Below are positions 1 to 7,762 of a DNA stretch of 32,363 bases, one piece after another. The position numbers were made by a program, and so were the translations under genes. Location: assembly GCA_949284065.1 (NCBI GenBank), contig CASDUO010000017.1, forward strand, positions 1 to 32,363, given 5' to 3'. The number at the start of each line of letters is the position of its first letter. The first letter of the stretch is position 1. Origin of the DNA: an uncultured Bacillota bacterium (GTDB lineage Bacteria; Bacillota; Clostridia; Peptostreptococcales; Anaerovoracaceae). The notes under the pieces were generated by a model. The model saw only the letters and a program-made list of their open reading frames with translations, was not told the origin of the DNA and ran no database searches.

Positions 1-29
1 AAAAGCACTTCACCGCACAAAAAAATTGC

Positions 30-58
30 TTGAAACAGAAGCAGCACTGTGATATCAT
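30..58 (+). promoter_or_regulatory. Sigma-70-type promoter for rplS, extended -10
   Basis: A -35 box TTGAAA (30-35) and a -10 box TATCAT (53-58) are separated by 17 bases. TGA directly before the -10 gives an extended -10 element. Transcription would start near 65, leaving a leader of about 68 bases before the rplS start. I see no convincing stem-loop in that leader, so an L19 autoregulatory structure cannot be claimed. Confidence 0.5.
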
Positions 59-132
59 ATCCGAGTGACTACGGACGGTCCTCTGTGTTTGGTGAGACAT
101 CATGAACGTCTATGAGGGAAGGAGGAGTACCG

Positions 133-735
133 ATGAATATTTTGGATGCAATCACTGAAGAATATAAAAAGAGCGATGTTCCCGAATTCAGCGTGGGCGA
201 CACCGTGAGAGTCCATATCAAGATCAAGGAAGGATCCAGGGAAAGGATCCAGATCTTTGAAGGGTTTGTCCTTAAAAGGCAACACGGCGGTGTGAGAGAG
301 ACTTTCACAGTAAGAAGGATCGCCAGCGGAGTAGGCGTGGAAAAGACGTTCCCCATCCATTCACCTCTCATCGAAAAGATCGAGTTGGTGAAGAAGGGCG
401 ATGTCAGAAGAGCCAAGCTCAACTACATGCGTCAGAGAACAGGTAAGGCCGCTAAGATCAAGGCAAAGATACTTACCGATGAGCAGCTGAAGGCTGAAAG
501 AGAAGCCTTGGAAGCCGCCAAGAGAGAGGCTGAAGAAAAGGCTGCAGCCGAAGCGGCCAAGGAAGCCGAAAGGATAGCGGCTAAACAGGCTAAAGCTGAA
601 GCCGAAGCCAAGGCTAAAGAAGAAGCCGAGGCTGCAAAGAAGGCCAAAGAGGAAGCCGAAGTAGCTGAAGCTCAGGAAGCGCCTGCTGAAGAACCGGTAC
701 CTGCCGAGGAAAAAGCAGAAGAAAAAGACGCATAG
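133..735 (+). CDS. rplS: Large-subunit ribosomal protein bL19 with long charged C-terminal extension
   Basis: Ribosomal protein L19, a component of the 50S subunit at the interface with the 30S. Residues 1 to about 113 form the complete L19 domain, with recognisable segments [29 protein letters not shown] and a C-terminal [19 protein letters not shown]. The ATG at 133 is chosen over an in-frame ATG at 112 because AAGGAGG (119-125) lies 7 bases before it and the protein then begins as the family does. The protein is 200 residues, against roughly 115 for typical L19. The extra residues 116-200 are almost entirely Ala, Glu and Lys, predicted highly helical, ending in an acidic Pro/Glu segment. 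The core assignment is certain; the role of the tail is unknown. A terminator follows, so the gene may be a single transcript. Confidence 0.96.
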   Translation: MNILDAITEEYKKSDVPEFSVGDTVRVHIKIKEGSRERIQIFEGFVLKRQHGGVRETFTVRRIASGVGVEKTFPIHSPLIEKIELVKKGDVRRAKLNYMRQRTGKAAKIKAKILTDEQLKAEREALEAAKREAEEKAAAEAAKEAERIAAKQAKAEAEAKAKEEAEAAKKAKEEAEVAEAQEAPAEEPVPAEEKAEEKDA

Positions 736-754
736 ACAGATACGATAGCGTGAT

Positions 755-785
755 AAAGCAGCGAAGGAAAACTCGCTGCTTTTTT
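755..785 (+). terminator. Rho-independent terminator after rplS
   Basis: A nine-base-pair stem (756-764 with 773-781, core AGCAGCGA/TCGCTGCT) encloses an eight-base loop and runs directly into a run of T residues (780-785). It lies 20 bases after the rplS stop codon. Confidence 0.85.
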
Positions 786-871
786 CGCAAGGAGATAAAC
801 AGCTTAATGGGGATGGTACAGAAGTAAGACCCGGCAGCCGTGTGATATAGAGCGGTACATACAGAGGAAAT

Positions 872-1813
872 ATGATGAGCGGCAGACATGAAGAGACAAA
901 AATGAATATAAACTGGTATCCGGGCCATATGAAAAAGACGAGAGAGCTTATAGAGAACAATCTTAAGGCCGTGGATATAGTGGTGGAAGTCATAGATGCC
1001 AGGATACCGTTTTCCGGAGCCAATCCCATGATAGAGGAGATAACGGCCGGAAAGGCAAGACACGTGGTCCTGAGCAAAACGGACATGGCTGATCCTGACG
1101 CCACCGCTCGGTGGATAGAATATTTCAGGAACAGGGGAGCGGAAGCTACGCCTGTAAACGGCCTTACAGGACATGGCGTGGAGGAGCTCTTGAAAGAAGT
1201 GAAGGAGAAGACCCGTGATGTGAGGGAAGCGAAAAAGCGCCCTGCCAGGATGATGATAGCAGGAGTCCCGAACTCGGGGAAATCCTCGCTTATAAACAGG
1301 ATGGCAGGCCGGAAAGGCGCCCGGGTGGGAGACAGGCCGGGAGTCACCACGGGGAAGCAGTGGATAAAGATCAGCAACGGTATGGAACTGCTGGACACCC
1401 CCGGCATATTATGGCCTAAATTCGAGGACCCGAAAACAGGACTCCACCTGGCTTTTTGCGGATCCATAAAGGACGAGATAATGGATACGGAAACACTGGC
1501 TCTGGGATTGATAAGGTACTTGGATGCGGAGCACAGAGAGGAGCTCTTCCTGAGGTATTCTCTGAGCGAAGACAAAATAGACGATGAGGACCCGGAGGAG
1601 GAGATCTTCGACAGTGACGGGCATCCTGTTGAGAAAAAGGACAGGGGACTGGCCGTAATGGAGGCCATAGCCGTATCAAGAGGATTTCTCATGTCCGGGG
1701 CCAGACCCGATATCAAGAGGACCGCTGTCACGGTTTTAGATGAGTTCCGAAGCGGTAAGATAGGCAGGATGACCCTGGAAGAGCCGGAATTGTACGGGGA
1801 TGACAGGGGATAA
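872..1813 (+). CDS. rbgA: Ribosome biogenesis GTPase RbgA (YlqF)
   Basis: Circularly permuted GTPase of the YlqF/YawG family that acts late in 50S subunit assembly. Motif order is permuted, as expected: G4 SKTD at about residues 68-71 comes before the G1 P-loop GVPNSGKSS (131-139) and G3 DTPG (175-178). The N-terminal family signature NINWYPGHM is present, and the C-terminal part (about 205-313) matches the extra RbgA domain. The start is uncertain: ATG at 872 or 875 follows AGAGG (863-867), while ATG at 902 gives the usual family N-terminus but has a poor ribosome binding site. Between the upstream terminator and this gene lie about 85 bases with no clear promoter. It is followed 51 bases later by rnhB, the standard Bacillota neighbour. 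Confidence 0.93.
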   Translation: MMSGRHEETKMNINWYPGHMKKTRELIENNLKAVDIVVEVIDARIPFSGANPMIEEITAGKARHVVLSKTDMADPDATARWIEYFRNRGAEATPVNGLTGHGVEELLKEVKEKTRDVREAKKRPARMMIAGVPNSGKSSLINRMAGRKGARVGDRPGVTTGKQWIKISNGMELLDTPGILWPKFEDPKTGLHLAFCGSIKDEIMDTETLALGLIRYLDAEHREELFLRYSLSEDKIDDEDPEEEIFDSDGHPVEKKDRGLAVMEAIAVSRGFLMSGARPDIKRTAVTVLDEFRSGKIGRMTLEEPELYGDDRG

Positions 1814-1864
1814 AGGAAAGGGAAAGGCCGTCGGATAATGACGACGGGAGAGTAGAGAAGCAAC

Positions 1865-2587
1865 ATGGGCATAAGAGAAGAAAAACTGCGTATCAAAGCC
1901 AAAGAAATGAGCCGGATGGAAGAAGGATTGTACACGGCAGGCGCATTATACATAGGCGGCGTAGACGAAGTGGGACGAGGCCCCCTTGCCGGGCCGGTCA
2001 CCGCAGCCTGTGTGGTGCTGCCACGGGACTGGGACGTCCTGGGCATAGACGATTCGAAGAAACTCAGTCCGAAAAAACGTCTGGAACTGGCAGAGATCAT
2101 AAAGGAGAAAGCCCTTTCCTGGGCCATATGCTCCGAAGATGAAAAGACCATCGACCAAATAAACATACTGGAAGCCACCAAGCGGGCCATGAGGAAGGCT
2201 GCGGCGGAGGCGGATATGAAGCTCAGGAAGGCACTGGAAAAAACAGACGGTGAGACAGAGGTGACACCGGAAGGAGGATATCTCATAGATCACTTGCTCA
2301 TAGACGGAGTCCAGCTGGATATGGGAGATATGAAGGTGACAGGTGTGGTAAAAGGAGATCAAAAATCGGTTTCCGTAGCTGCCGCCTCCATAATTGCGAA
2401 GGTGGCCCGCGATGGTCTCATGGAGGAGTATGACGTCATGTATCCCGGTTACGATTTTGCTTCGAACAAGGGTTACGGCACAAAGGCCCATTACGAGGGA
2501 TTGAAAGAACTGGGACCGTGCCCCGTGCACAGGATGACCTTTCTCCGAAAATTCAACGAAGGACAGGCCGGAGACAGGAAAAGGTGA
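1865..2587 (+). CDS. rnhB: Ribonuclease HII
   Basis: Type 2 RNase H, which cuts the RNA strand of RNA-DNA hybrids and removes single ribonucleotides from DNA. The family signature GGVDEVGRGPLAGPV is at residues 31-45, giving catalytic Asp34 and Glu35. DSKKLS (63-68), Asp147 in LLIDGVQL and Asp183 in KVARD supply the other conserved positions. The protein is 240 residues. Compared with typical RNase HII it carries about 20-25 additional residues between the AMRKA helix and LLIDGVQL (about 115-140), rich in Lys, Glu and Thr, which probably form a surface loop. The ribosome binding site before ATG 1865 is weak (GGGAGAG at 1846-1852). It lies 51 bases after rbgA, probably in the same transcript. 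Confidence 0.95.
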   Translation: MGIREEKLRIKAKEMSRMEEGLYTAGALYIGGVDEVGRGPLAGPVTAACVVLPRDWDVLGIDDSKKLSPKKRLELAEIIKEKALSWAICSEDEKTIDQINILEATKRAMRKAAAEADMKLRKALEKTDGETEVTPEGGYLIDHLLIDGVQLDMGDMKVTGVVKGDQKSVSVAAASIIAKVARDGLMEEYDVMYPGYDFASNKGYGTKAHYEGLKELGPCPVHRMTFLRKFNEGQAGDRKR

Positions 2588-2632
2588 TGAAAACCTGATG
2601 ATCCATACAGCGAGGTGCGCAGAGACAGAAAA

Positions 2633-2789
2633 TGTTATATAATGATTTGTCGGGAGATATGGTCCACACGGCCGATGACCGGACAGTATGTCCGATGCCG
2701 GGTGTCATATATGCCGATAACGGCATACATGAATATAGTGTTCGTTTGTAACTGTTGTAAGATGTGTTCATACACGGAAAGGGAGCCCT
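2633..2789 (+). promoter_or_regulatory. Leader region of the folate one-carbon operon with possible promoter and two hairpins
   Basis: The roughly 200 bases between rnhB and fhs hold an extended -10-like element (TGT at 2633-2635, then TATATAAT within 2636-2643) without a clear -35 box. Two short perfect stem-loops follow: CGGACA/TGTCCG (2680-2685 with 2689-2694, three-base loop) and TATGCCG/CGGCATA (2710-2716 with 2721-2727, four-base ATAA loop). Neither is followed by a T run, so they are not terminators. The conserved core of the tetrahydrofolate riboswitch was looked for and not recognised. A regulated leader is possible but unproven. Confidence 0.3.
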
Positions 2790-4466
2790 ATGACTTACAA
2801 AAGCGACATAGAGATAGCACAGGCCAATGAAGGCAGGCACATAGCCGATGTAGCGAGAGATGCAGGCATAGATGAAAGATACGTGGAGCTTTACGGAAGC
2901 AATAAAGCCAAGATCGATTACAATATATTGAAAGATAAAAAGGACGTTGAAGACGGGAAGCTCATACTCGTCACCGCCATGACTCCCACGCCGGCGGGAG
3001 AGGGGAAGACCACTACTACAGTAGGCCTTGCCGACGGGTTGAAAGCCATAGGCAAAAATGTTTTCGTGGCTCTGAGAGAACCTTCACTGGGTCCGGTGTT
3101 CGGAGTGAAAGGGGGCGCTGCCGGAGGAGGATATGCGCAAGTAGTCCCTATGGAGGATATCAATCTCCATTTCACAGGAGACATGCACGCCATAGGAGCG
3201 GCCAACAACCTTATAGCAGCAATGGTGGACAACCATATAAAGCAGGGGAACAGGCTTGGGATAGATCCGAGGAACATAACGTGGAAGAGAGCCATGGACA
3301 TGAACGACAGGCAGCTCAGATTCATGGTGGACGGGCTGGGCGGGAAGGCCAACGGCACTCCCAGGGAGGACGGCTTCGATATAACCGTTGCCAGCGAGAT
3401 AATGGCCATACTCTGTCTTTCATCGGATATAGGCGATCTGAAGAAAAGGCTGGCTTCCATAGTGGTGGGATACACATATGATGACAGACCGGTGACGGTA
3501 AAAGATATAAATGCACAGGGTGCGGCAGCGGCGCTCCTGAAAGATGCCCTGAAGCCCAACCTGGTACAGACGCTCGAGCATACGCCTGCCTTCGTACACG
3601 GCGGACCCTTTGCCAACATAGCACACGGATGCAACTCTGTCATGGCCACCAGGATGGCTCTCAAGCTTTCGGACTATACTGTGACAGAGGCCGGTTTCGG
3701 AGCAGACCTCGGAGCAGAGAAATTCCTGGATATAAAATGCCCCATGGCCGGTATAAAGCCTGATGCCGTGGTCATAGTGGCCACAGTGAGAGCTTTGAAA
3801 CATCACGGAGGAGTGGCAAAGGCGGATCTCGGCAAGGAAAACCTGGAGGCCCTGGAAAAAGGACTTCCCAACCTGCTCCGCCATGTTGAGAACATAACCA
3901 AGGTCTTCGGTCTTCCGGCAGTGGTGGCCATAAACGCCTTCCCTACCGATACCAAAGGAGAGCTGGACCTCATAGAAGAAAAGTGCAAGTCTCTCGGAGT
4001 CAATGTGGCTCTTTCCGAAGTATGGGCCAAAGGCGGCTCGGGAGGAACAGCCCTTGCTCAAGAGGTGGTGAAGCTGTGCGAAGAGCCTTCCGATTACAAG
4101 ACCGTCTATGACATGAGCGACAGCATCGAGGAAAAGATAGGAGCCGTTGCGAAAAAGATATACAGAGCCGATGGTGTGGAATTCATGCCTGCTGCAAAGA
4201 AGCAGATGGCAAAACTCACAGAGCTGGGATACGGCGATCTGCCTGTGTGTATGGCAAAGACCCAGTACAGCTTTTCCGACGATCCGGCCCTTTTAGGAGC
4301 ACCGGAGGGATTCAAAATGACTGTGCGGAACATCAAGGTCAGCGCAGGAGCAGGATTCATAGTCGCACTTACAGGGGAGATCATGACTATGCCGGGACTT
4401 CCGCCGGTACCTGCAGCGGAAAAGATAGATGTGGACGAGAGCGGAAAGATCTCAGGACTGTTTTAG
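2790..4466 (+). CDS. fhs: Formate-tetrahydrofolate ligase
   Basis: Cytoplasmic enzyme that joins formate to tetrahydrofolate using ATP to give 10-formyl-THF, the entry reaction for formate into the one-carbon pool and the methyl branch of the Wood-Ljungdahl pathway. It is full length at 558 residues. The P-loop [13 protein letters not shown] is at about 65-77, the glycine-rich family signature [14 protein letters not shown] at about 105-118 and the second signature [12 protein letters not shown] in the middle of the protein. ATG 2790 follows GGGAG (2781-2785). It is the first gene of a plus-strand run continuing with fchA and folD, which carry out the next two folate steps. Confidence 0.97.
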   Translation: MTYKSDIEIAQANEGRHIADVARDAGIDERYVELYGSNKAKIDYNILKDKKDVEDGKLILVTAMTPTPAGEGKTTTTVGLADGLKAIGKNVFVALREPSLGPVFGVKGGAAGGGYAQVVPMEDINLHFTGDMHAIGAANNLIAAMVDNHIKQGNRLGIDPRNITWKRAMDMNDRQLRFMVDGLGGKANGTPREDGFDITVASEIMAILCLSSDIGDLKKRLASIVVGYTYDDRPVTVKDINAQGAAAALLKDALKPNLVQTLEHTPAFVHGGPFANIAHGCNSVMATRMALKLSDYTVTEAGFGADLGAEKFLDIKCPMAGIKPDAVVIVATVRALKHHGGVAKADLGKENLEALEKGLPNLLRHVENITKVFGLPAVVAINAFPTDTKGELDLIEEKCKSLGVNVALSEVWAKGGSGGTALAQEVVKLCEEPSDYKTVYDMSDSIEEKIGAVAKKIYRADGVEFMPAAKKQMAKLTELGYGDLPVCMAKTQYSFSDDPALLGAPEGFKMTVRNIKVSAGAGFIVALTGEIMTMPGLPPVPAAEKIDVDESGKISGLF

Positions 4467-4513
4467 AGACGCCGGATGATGGCGATATCCGGCAGGACTT
4501 TTAGGAGGATATT

Positions 4514-5197
4514 ATGGATTACATCGGAATGCCTTGTATAGATTTCGTAAACAGACTCTGCAGCAAAGATCCCACACCGGGCGGAGGCGGCGCCTGTGCC
4601 CTTGCCGGATCTTTGGGCATAGCACTGGGCAATATGGTAGGATCCCTGACTTTGGGCAAACCCAAGTATGCCGATGTGGAAGAGGATATAGTACAGCTCA
4701 TGGACAGGGCTTCGAAGCTCCAGACTGAGCTTTTGGTCATGGTGGAAAAGGATGCTATGGCATTCGAACCTCTGGCAAACGCCTATTCTCTCCCTGATGA
4801 TACAGATGAAGAAAAAAAGATAAAAGAAGGGGTCATGGAAGAAGCATTGAAAGTGGCCGTCGAAGTCCCCCTGGACATAATGAAAAAATCGGCTCAGGCC
4901 ATAGAAGTGTTGGAGGAGTTCGGCAAAAAGGGGAGCAAAATGGCTATAAGCGATGTAGGCGTCGGTGTATCCATGGCCATGGCAGCCATAGAAGGAGCGG
5001 CCCTCAACGTGTTCATAAACACGAAAGTCATAAAGGACAGAGAAGTTGCGAAAGGCTTCAACGAGGCTGCTCATGACATCATGGAAAGATATATGCCTCG
5101 TGGCAAAGCCCTTTATGAAGCTGTAAAGAATGAACTTCTGGGCACAGCCGGAGGAGATAAAGAAAAAGAAAACGGACAGGCGGAAAAGAAAAAATAA
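4514..5197 (+). CDS. fchA: Methenyl-THF cyclohydrolase (FTCD cyclodeaminase family)
   Basis: Member of the formiminotransferase-cyclodeaminase C-terminal domain family that occurs as a stand-alone protein in anaerobic clostridia, where it interconverts 10-formyl-THF and 5,10-methenyl-THF. It is 227 residues and largely helical. The conserved N-terminal glycine-rich motif DPTPGGGGACA lies at residues 19-29. AGGAGG (4503-4508) sits five bases before the ATG. The last 15 residues are a Lys/Glu-rich tail. It lies between fhs and folD. The neighbouring FolD lacks key cyclohydrolase residues, which makes cyclohydrolase, rather than formimino-THF cyclodeaminase, the more likely activity here. Confidence 0.88.
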   Translation: MDYIGMPCIDFVNRLCSKDPTPGGGGACALAGSLGIALGNMVGSLTLGKPKYADVEEDIVQLMDRASKLQTELLVMVEKDAMAFEPLANAYSLPDDTDEEKKIKEGVMEEALKVAVEVPLDIMKKSAQAIEVLEEFGKKGSKMAISDVGVGVSMAMAAIEGAALNVFINTKVIKDREVAKGFNEAAHDIMERYMPRGKALYEAVKNELLGTAGGDKEKENGQAEKKK

Positions 5198-5251
5198 GAG
5201 CTCAGCGCCATAAAGGCAGGAAGAGGATAGAAAGAGGAACGAAAAGGAAAA

Positions 5252-6154
5252 ATGACAGAGATCATCAAAGGCAGAGAGATCGCAGATAAGATATATGAAA
5301 GGCTCAGGAAGGAAAGTGATGACCTTAAGGAAAAAGGCATCGATCCGGTGCTGGCTGTTTTCCAGGTAGGGAAAAAGCCGGAAGACGAGGCCTACAAAAG
5401 GTCTATCCTGAACGGGGCAAAGAAGGCCGGAGTGGATGTGCGGGAACTGGGATTCCCCGAAAGTGCAAGCACCGACGATGTCCTGAGCATGATCAATATA
5501 GTGAACGGAAGCCGGAAGATCCATGGCATCCTCATATTGAGGCCTCTGCCTCCTGATATGGACGAGGCCGGGATAATAGAGGCCGTGTCCCCTCAAAAGG
5601 ATATGGATGGATGTACGGGCAGTTCCATGATTTCCCTTTATAGGGGAAGAGGCGAGGGCCACGGCCCATGTACGGCTGAGGCGGTGATGGAAATAATACG
5701 CTCGCGCATAGAGGATCTGAAGGGGAAAAAAGCGGTGGTGATCGGAAGGAGCACAGTCATAGGGAAGCCTGTGGCTATGATGCTGCTGAGAGCCGACGCC
5801 ACGGTGACCATATGCCATTCCGGTTCCGGAGACATAGGGGAGATATTGGAAGGAGCGGATATCATCGTAGCTGCCGCAGGAAGACCTGAGGTCGTGAAGG
5901 GACCTTTCAGGGAAGGTCAGATGGTGATAGATGTGGGAATAAACGAGGTGGACCACAGACTGGTAGGGGACGTGGACATGGCTGCAGCGGAAGGTGTAGT
6001 GGCATATATAACTCCGGTCCCCGGAGGTGTAGGGTCCGTCACATCGGCGGTGCTCATGGATCATGTGATACAGTCGGCTGCCGCATATGGTGTGGCAGGA
6101 GAAGAGCCCTTCATACCTGATGAGATAGATAAAGCACAGCCGGGATTCTTTTAG
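5252..6154 (+). CDS. folD: FolD-family methylene-THF dehydrogenase, cyclohydrolase residues lost
   Basis: FolD normally oxidises 5,10-methylene-THF to methenyl-THF and hydrolyses that to 10-formyl-THF. At 300 residues it spans the whole family. The folate-site Tyr is kept (Tyr48 in DEAY), as are KDMDG (116-120), the Rossmann motif VVIGRSTVIGKP (162-173) and the C-terminal YITPVPGGVG. The lysine four residues after the Tyr (Lys54 in E. coli, Lys56 in human), essential for cyclohydrolase, is Ile52. The Gln of the VQLPLP motif (Gln100 in human) is Leu96 in ILRPLP. I infer a dehydrogenase-only enzyme partnered with FchA. The ribosome binding site AAAAGG is at 5242-5247. It is the third gene of the folate cluster. 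Confidence 0.92.
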   Translation: MTEIIKGREIADKIYERLRKESDDLKEKGIDPVLAVFQVGKKPEDEAYKRSILNGAKKAGVDVRELGFPESASTDDVLSMINIVNGSRKIHGILILRPLPPDMDEAGIIEAVSPQKDMDGCTGSSMISLYRGRGEGHGPCTAEAVMEIIRSRIEDLKGKKAVVIGRSTVIGKPVAMMLLRADATVTICHSGSGDIGEILEGADIIVAAAGRPEVVKGPFREGQMVIDVGINEVDHRLVGDVDMAAAEGVVAYITPVPGGVGSVTSAVLMDHVIQSAAAYGVAGEEPFIPDEIDKAQPGFF

Positions 6155-6242
6155 GAAGACCGGAAGAGAGCAGTCGGTCCGGAACGCATAGGGTCCAGGC
6201 AGACCGGAAGGCTGCAAAGGAGTGGATATAAAAAGGAAAAAA

Positions 6243-6968
6243 ATGAGTGACAGGAATCGTGAGATGAAAGATGGAGCCGAATTCGCCCGGCCCGATTTTT
6301 CAAGAAAGGAGCGCACAGGAGCTCCGGAAGTGGTGTTCTGTCAGGGGAAGACACCTGAGCAGATAGCTTCCATAATGGTGAGATTGAGCCGGGAAACGGA
6401 AGAGAACATCTTCGGGACCAGGGCCACCCATAAGGATCATGACGCAGTCGTCGCTGTGTTGCCACAGGCGATGTATCATGAAGAAGCCCGTATCATCGCA
6501 GTTCCCGGAAAAAGGCCTGCGAAGAAGGAAGGGGCCGTTGCAGTGCTGACAGCAGGTACGGCGGACATACCTGTAGGTGAGGAGGCTGCCGTCACTGCGG
6601 AATTGCTGGGTAACAGAGTCACCAGGATATACGATGTGGGCGTTGCAGGCATACACAGACTTTTAGACTGTATAGATGAGATCAAAGAACATCACGTTAT
6701 CATAGCTGTGGCCGGTATGGAAGGAGCTCTGCCCTCTGTAGTGGCAGGCATGGTGGATGTGCCGGTCATAGCCGTCCCCACATCTGTAGGATACGGGGCC
6801 AACTTTGACGGACTCAGTGCATTGCTCACTATGATAAACGGCTGTGCATCAGGAGTAGGCGTGGTGAACATAGATAACGGATACGGAGCCGCATGTCTGG
6901 CTGACAAGATCACGGGCATGATAGGCAAGCAAAAAACGGATGAGATAGATATAGAAATAGACGTATAG
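6243..6968 (+). CDS. larB: LarB: pyridinium-3,5-biscarboxylate mononucleotide synthase
   Basis: LarB carboxylates and hydrolyses nicotinic acid adenine dinucleotide in the first step of nickel-pincer nucleotide (NPN) cofactor synthesis, the cofactor of lactate racemase and related LarA-type enzymes. The C-terminal part resembles AIR carboxylase PurE: VLTAGTADIPVGEEAA, VAGMEGALPSVVAG and VPTSVGYGANFDG are all visible. The ATG at 6243 (241 residues) is preferred over a GTG at 6222 because AAAAGG (6231-6236) is well placed for the ATG, while the GTG overlaps its only candidate ribosome binding site. It lies 88 bases after folD, with no terminator between, and 23 bases before larC. No larA or larE is in the window. 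Confidence 0.92.
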   Translation: MSDRNREMKDGAEFARPDFSRKERTGAPEVVFCQGKTPEQIASIMVRLSRETEENIFGTRATHKDHDAVVAVLPQAMYHEEARIIAVPGKRPAKKEGAVAVLTAGTADIPVGEEAAVTAELLGNRVTRIYDVGVAGIHRLLDCIDEIKEHHVIIAVAGMEGALPSVVAGMVDVPVIAVPTSVGYGANFDGLSALLTMINGCASGVGVVNIDNGYGAACLADKITGMIGKQKTDEIDIEIDV

Positions 6969-6991
6969 AGTATGTAAAAAGAGAGGAAAAA

Positions 6992-7696
6992 ATGAAACTG
7001 TATTTTGACTGTAAGAACGGTGTGAGCGGCGATATGCTGTATAGAGGACTGGTGGAGATACTCGGTGAAGTGAGTCCTGACGACCGCTTTGTGGAGATAC
7101 AGCTGGAAAAACTCCAAAGATCCATAAGAGAAAACAAAGAAAAAAAGGAAGAAGAAAGCCCCGGCGGCGAAGACCATTATCACAGCAGATCGTATAAGGA
7201 GATACAGGATATACTGCTCAGTGCCAATTTAGAGACGGAAACCATCAAAAGGGTGGCGGAGATATTCAGGTATCTGTCAATGGCAGAGGGGCAGGTCCAC
7301 AAGACACCCGTAGGAGATGTGGTGTTCCATGAAGTGGGAAGGGACGAAGCTCTTATGAACATAGTGGGCTTTTCCGCAGCTATAGAAGCTCTCGAAGCCG
7401 ACAGACTGTACTGCTCCGTGATCTGTGACGGTACCGGTACGGTGGAATGTGCCCACGGAACTCTCGAAGTGCCTGTACCGGCCGTGAGTGCCTTGATGGA
7501 TATGAGCGCTTACGCCTTCAAGACACGCAAAGGAGCCGGTGAGATGGTCACTCCAACGGGACTGGCCATGCTCATGGGAGCAAAAGCCCTTTACATATTC
7601 AAAAAACCTTCCGGCAAAAAAGTGGCACAGGTGGAAGTGAAGGGCACGAGAGATACGGGAAAAGGCGGCATGAAAATATATGCCATAGTGAAATAG
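6992..7696 (+). CDS. larC: LarC1-like nickel insertion protein, lacking the C-terminal domain
   Basis: LarC inserts nickel into the NPN cofactor precursor and is usually about 400 residues, or is made as LarC1 plus LarC2 through a programmed frameshift in Lactobacillus. This protein is 234 residues. It has FDCKNGVSGDML (5-16), a His-containing stretch HYHSRSYKEI (62-71), FHEVG (112-116), CAHGTLEVPVPA (153-164) and GEMVTPTG (183-190), and ends at GTRDTGKGGMKIYAIVK, which corresponds to the end of LarC1. The stop is TAG at 7694-7696. The next 66 bases hold hairpins and then an unrelated gene, so no LarC2 follows. GAGAGG (6981-6986) is a good ribosome binding site. Either a LarC1-only variant or a C-terminally truncated gene. 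Confidence 0.85.
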   Translation: MKLYFDCKNGVSGDMLYRGLVEILGEVSPDDRFVEIQLEKLQRSIRENKEKKEEESPGGEDHYHSRSYKEIQDILLSANLETETIKRVAEIFRYLSMAEGQVHKTPVGDVVFHEVGRDEALMNIVGFSAAIEALEADRLYCSVICDGTGTVECAHGTLEVPVPAVSALMDMSAYAFKTRKGAGEMVTPTGLAMLMGAKALYIFKKPSGKKVAQVEVKGTRDTGKGGMKIYAIVK

Positions 7697-7743
7697 AGGA
7701 CAGCGACAGTATATGGCTGTCCTTCAAAGACAGATGGACAGCT
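7697..7743 (+). promoter_or_regulatory. Overlapping alternative hairpins between larC and the GDPD gene
   Basis: GCTGTCC at 7716-7722 can pair with GGACAGC at 7698-7704 (upstream) or with an identical GGACAGC at 7736-7742 (downstream). The two stems exclude each other. The downstream one ends just before the AAAGGA ribosome binding site (7747-7752) of the next gene. There is no proper T run, so this is not a standard terminator. It could be an end-of-operon stem or a control element. Confidence 0.35.
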
Positions 7744-7762
7744 GTGAAAGGAACGGCGGTAG

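Noticed and set aside
361-2286. A 641-codon open frame on the minus strand
   Set aside because: It runs antisense across rplS, rbgA and rnhB, all of which have clear family motifs, and its translation is Ser/Phe/Leu rich with no recognisable domain. It is a by-product of codon bias.
2588-2789. Tetrahydrofolate riboswitch upstream of fhs
   Set aside because: The location fits, but the conserved core of that RNA could not be recognised; only two simple hairpins are present.
2615-2830. Short plus-strand open frame between rnhB and fhs
   Set aside because: No ribosome binding site, runs into the start of fhs in another frame, and its sequence is dominated by the hairpin region. More likely leader than gene.
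6155-6242. Terminator between folD and larB
   Set aside because: A short GACCG/CGGTC pairing exists but has a long loop and no T run, so the genes are treated as one transcript.
4463-6316. A 617-codon open frame on the minus strand
   Set aside because: Antisense to fchA and folD, His/Tyr/Ser-rich translation, no ribosome binding site and no domain seen.
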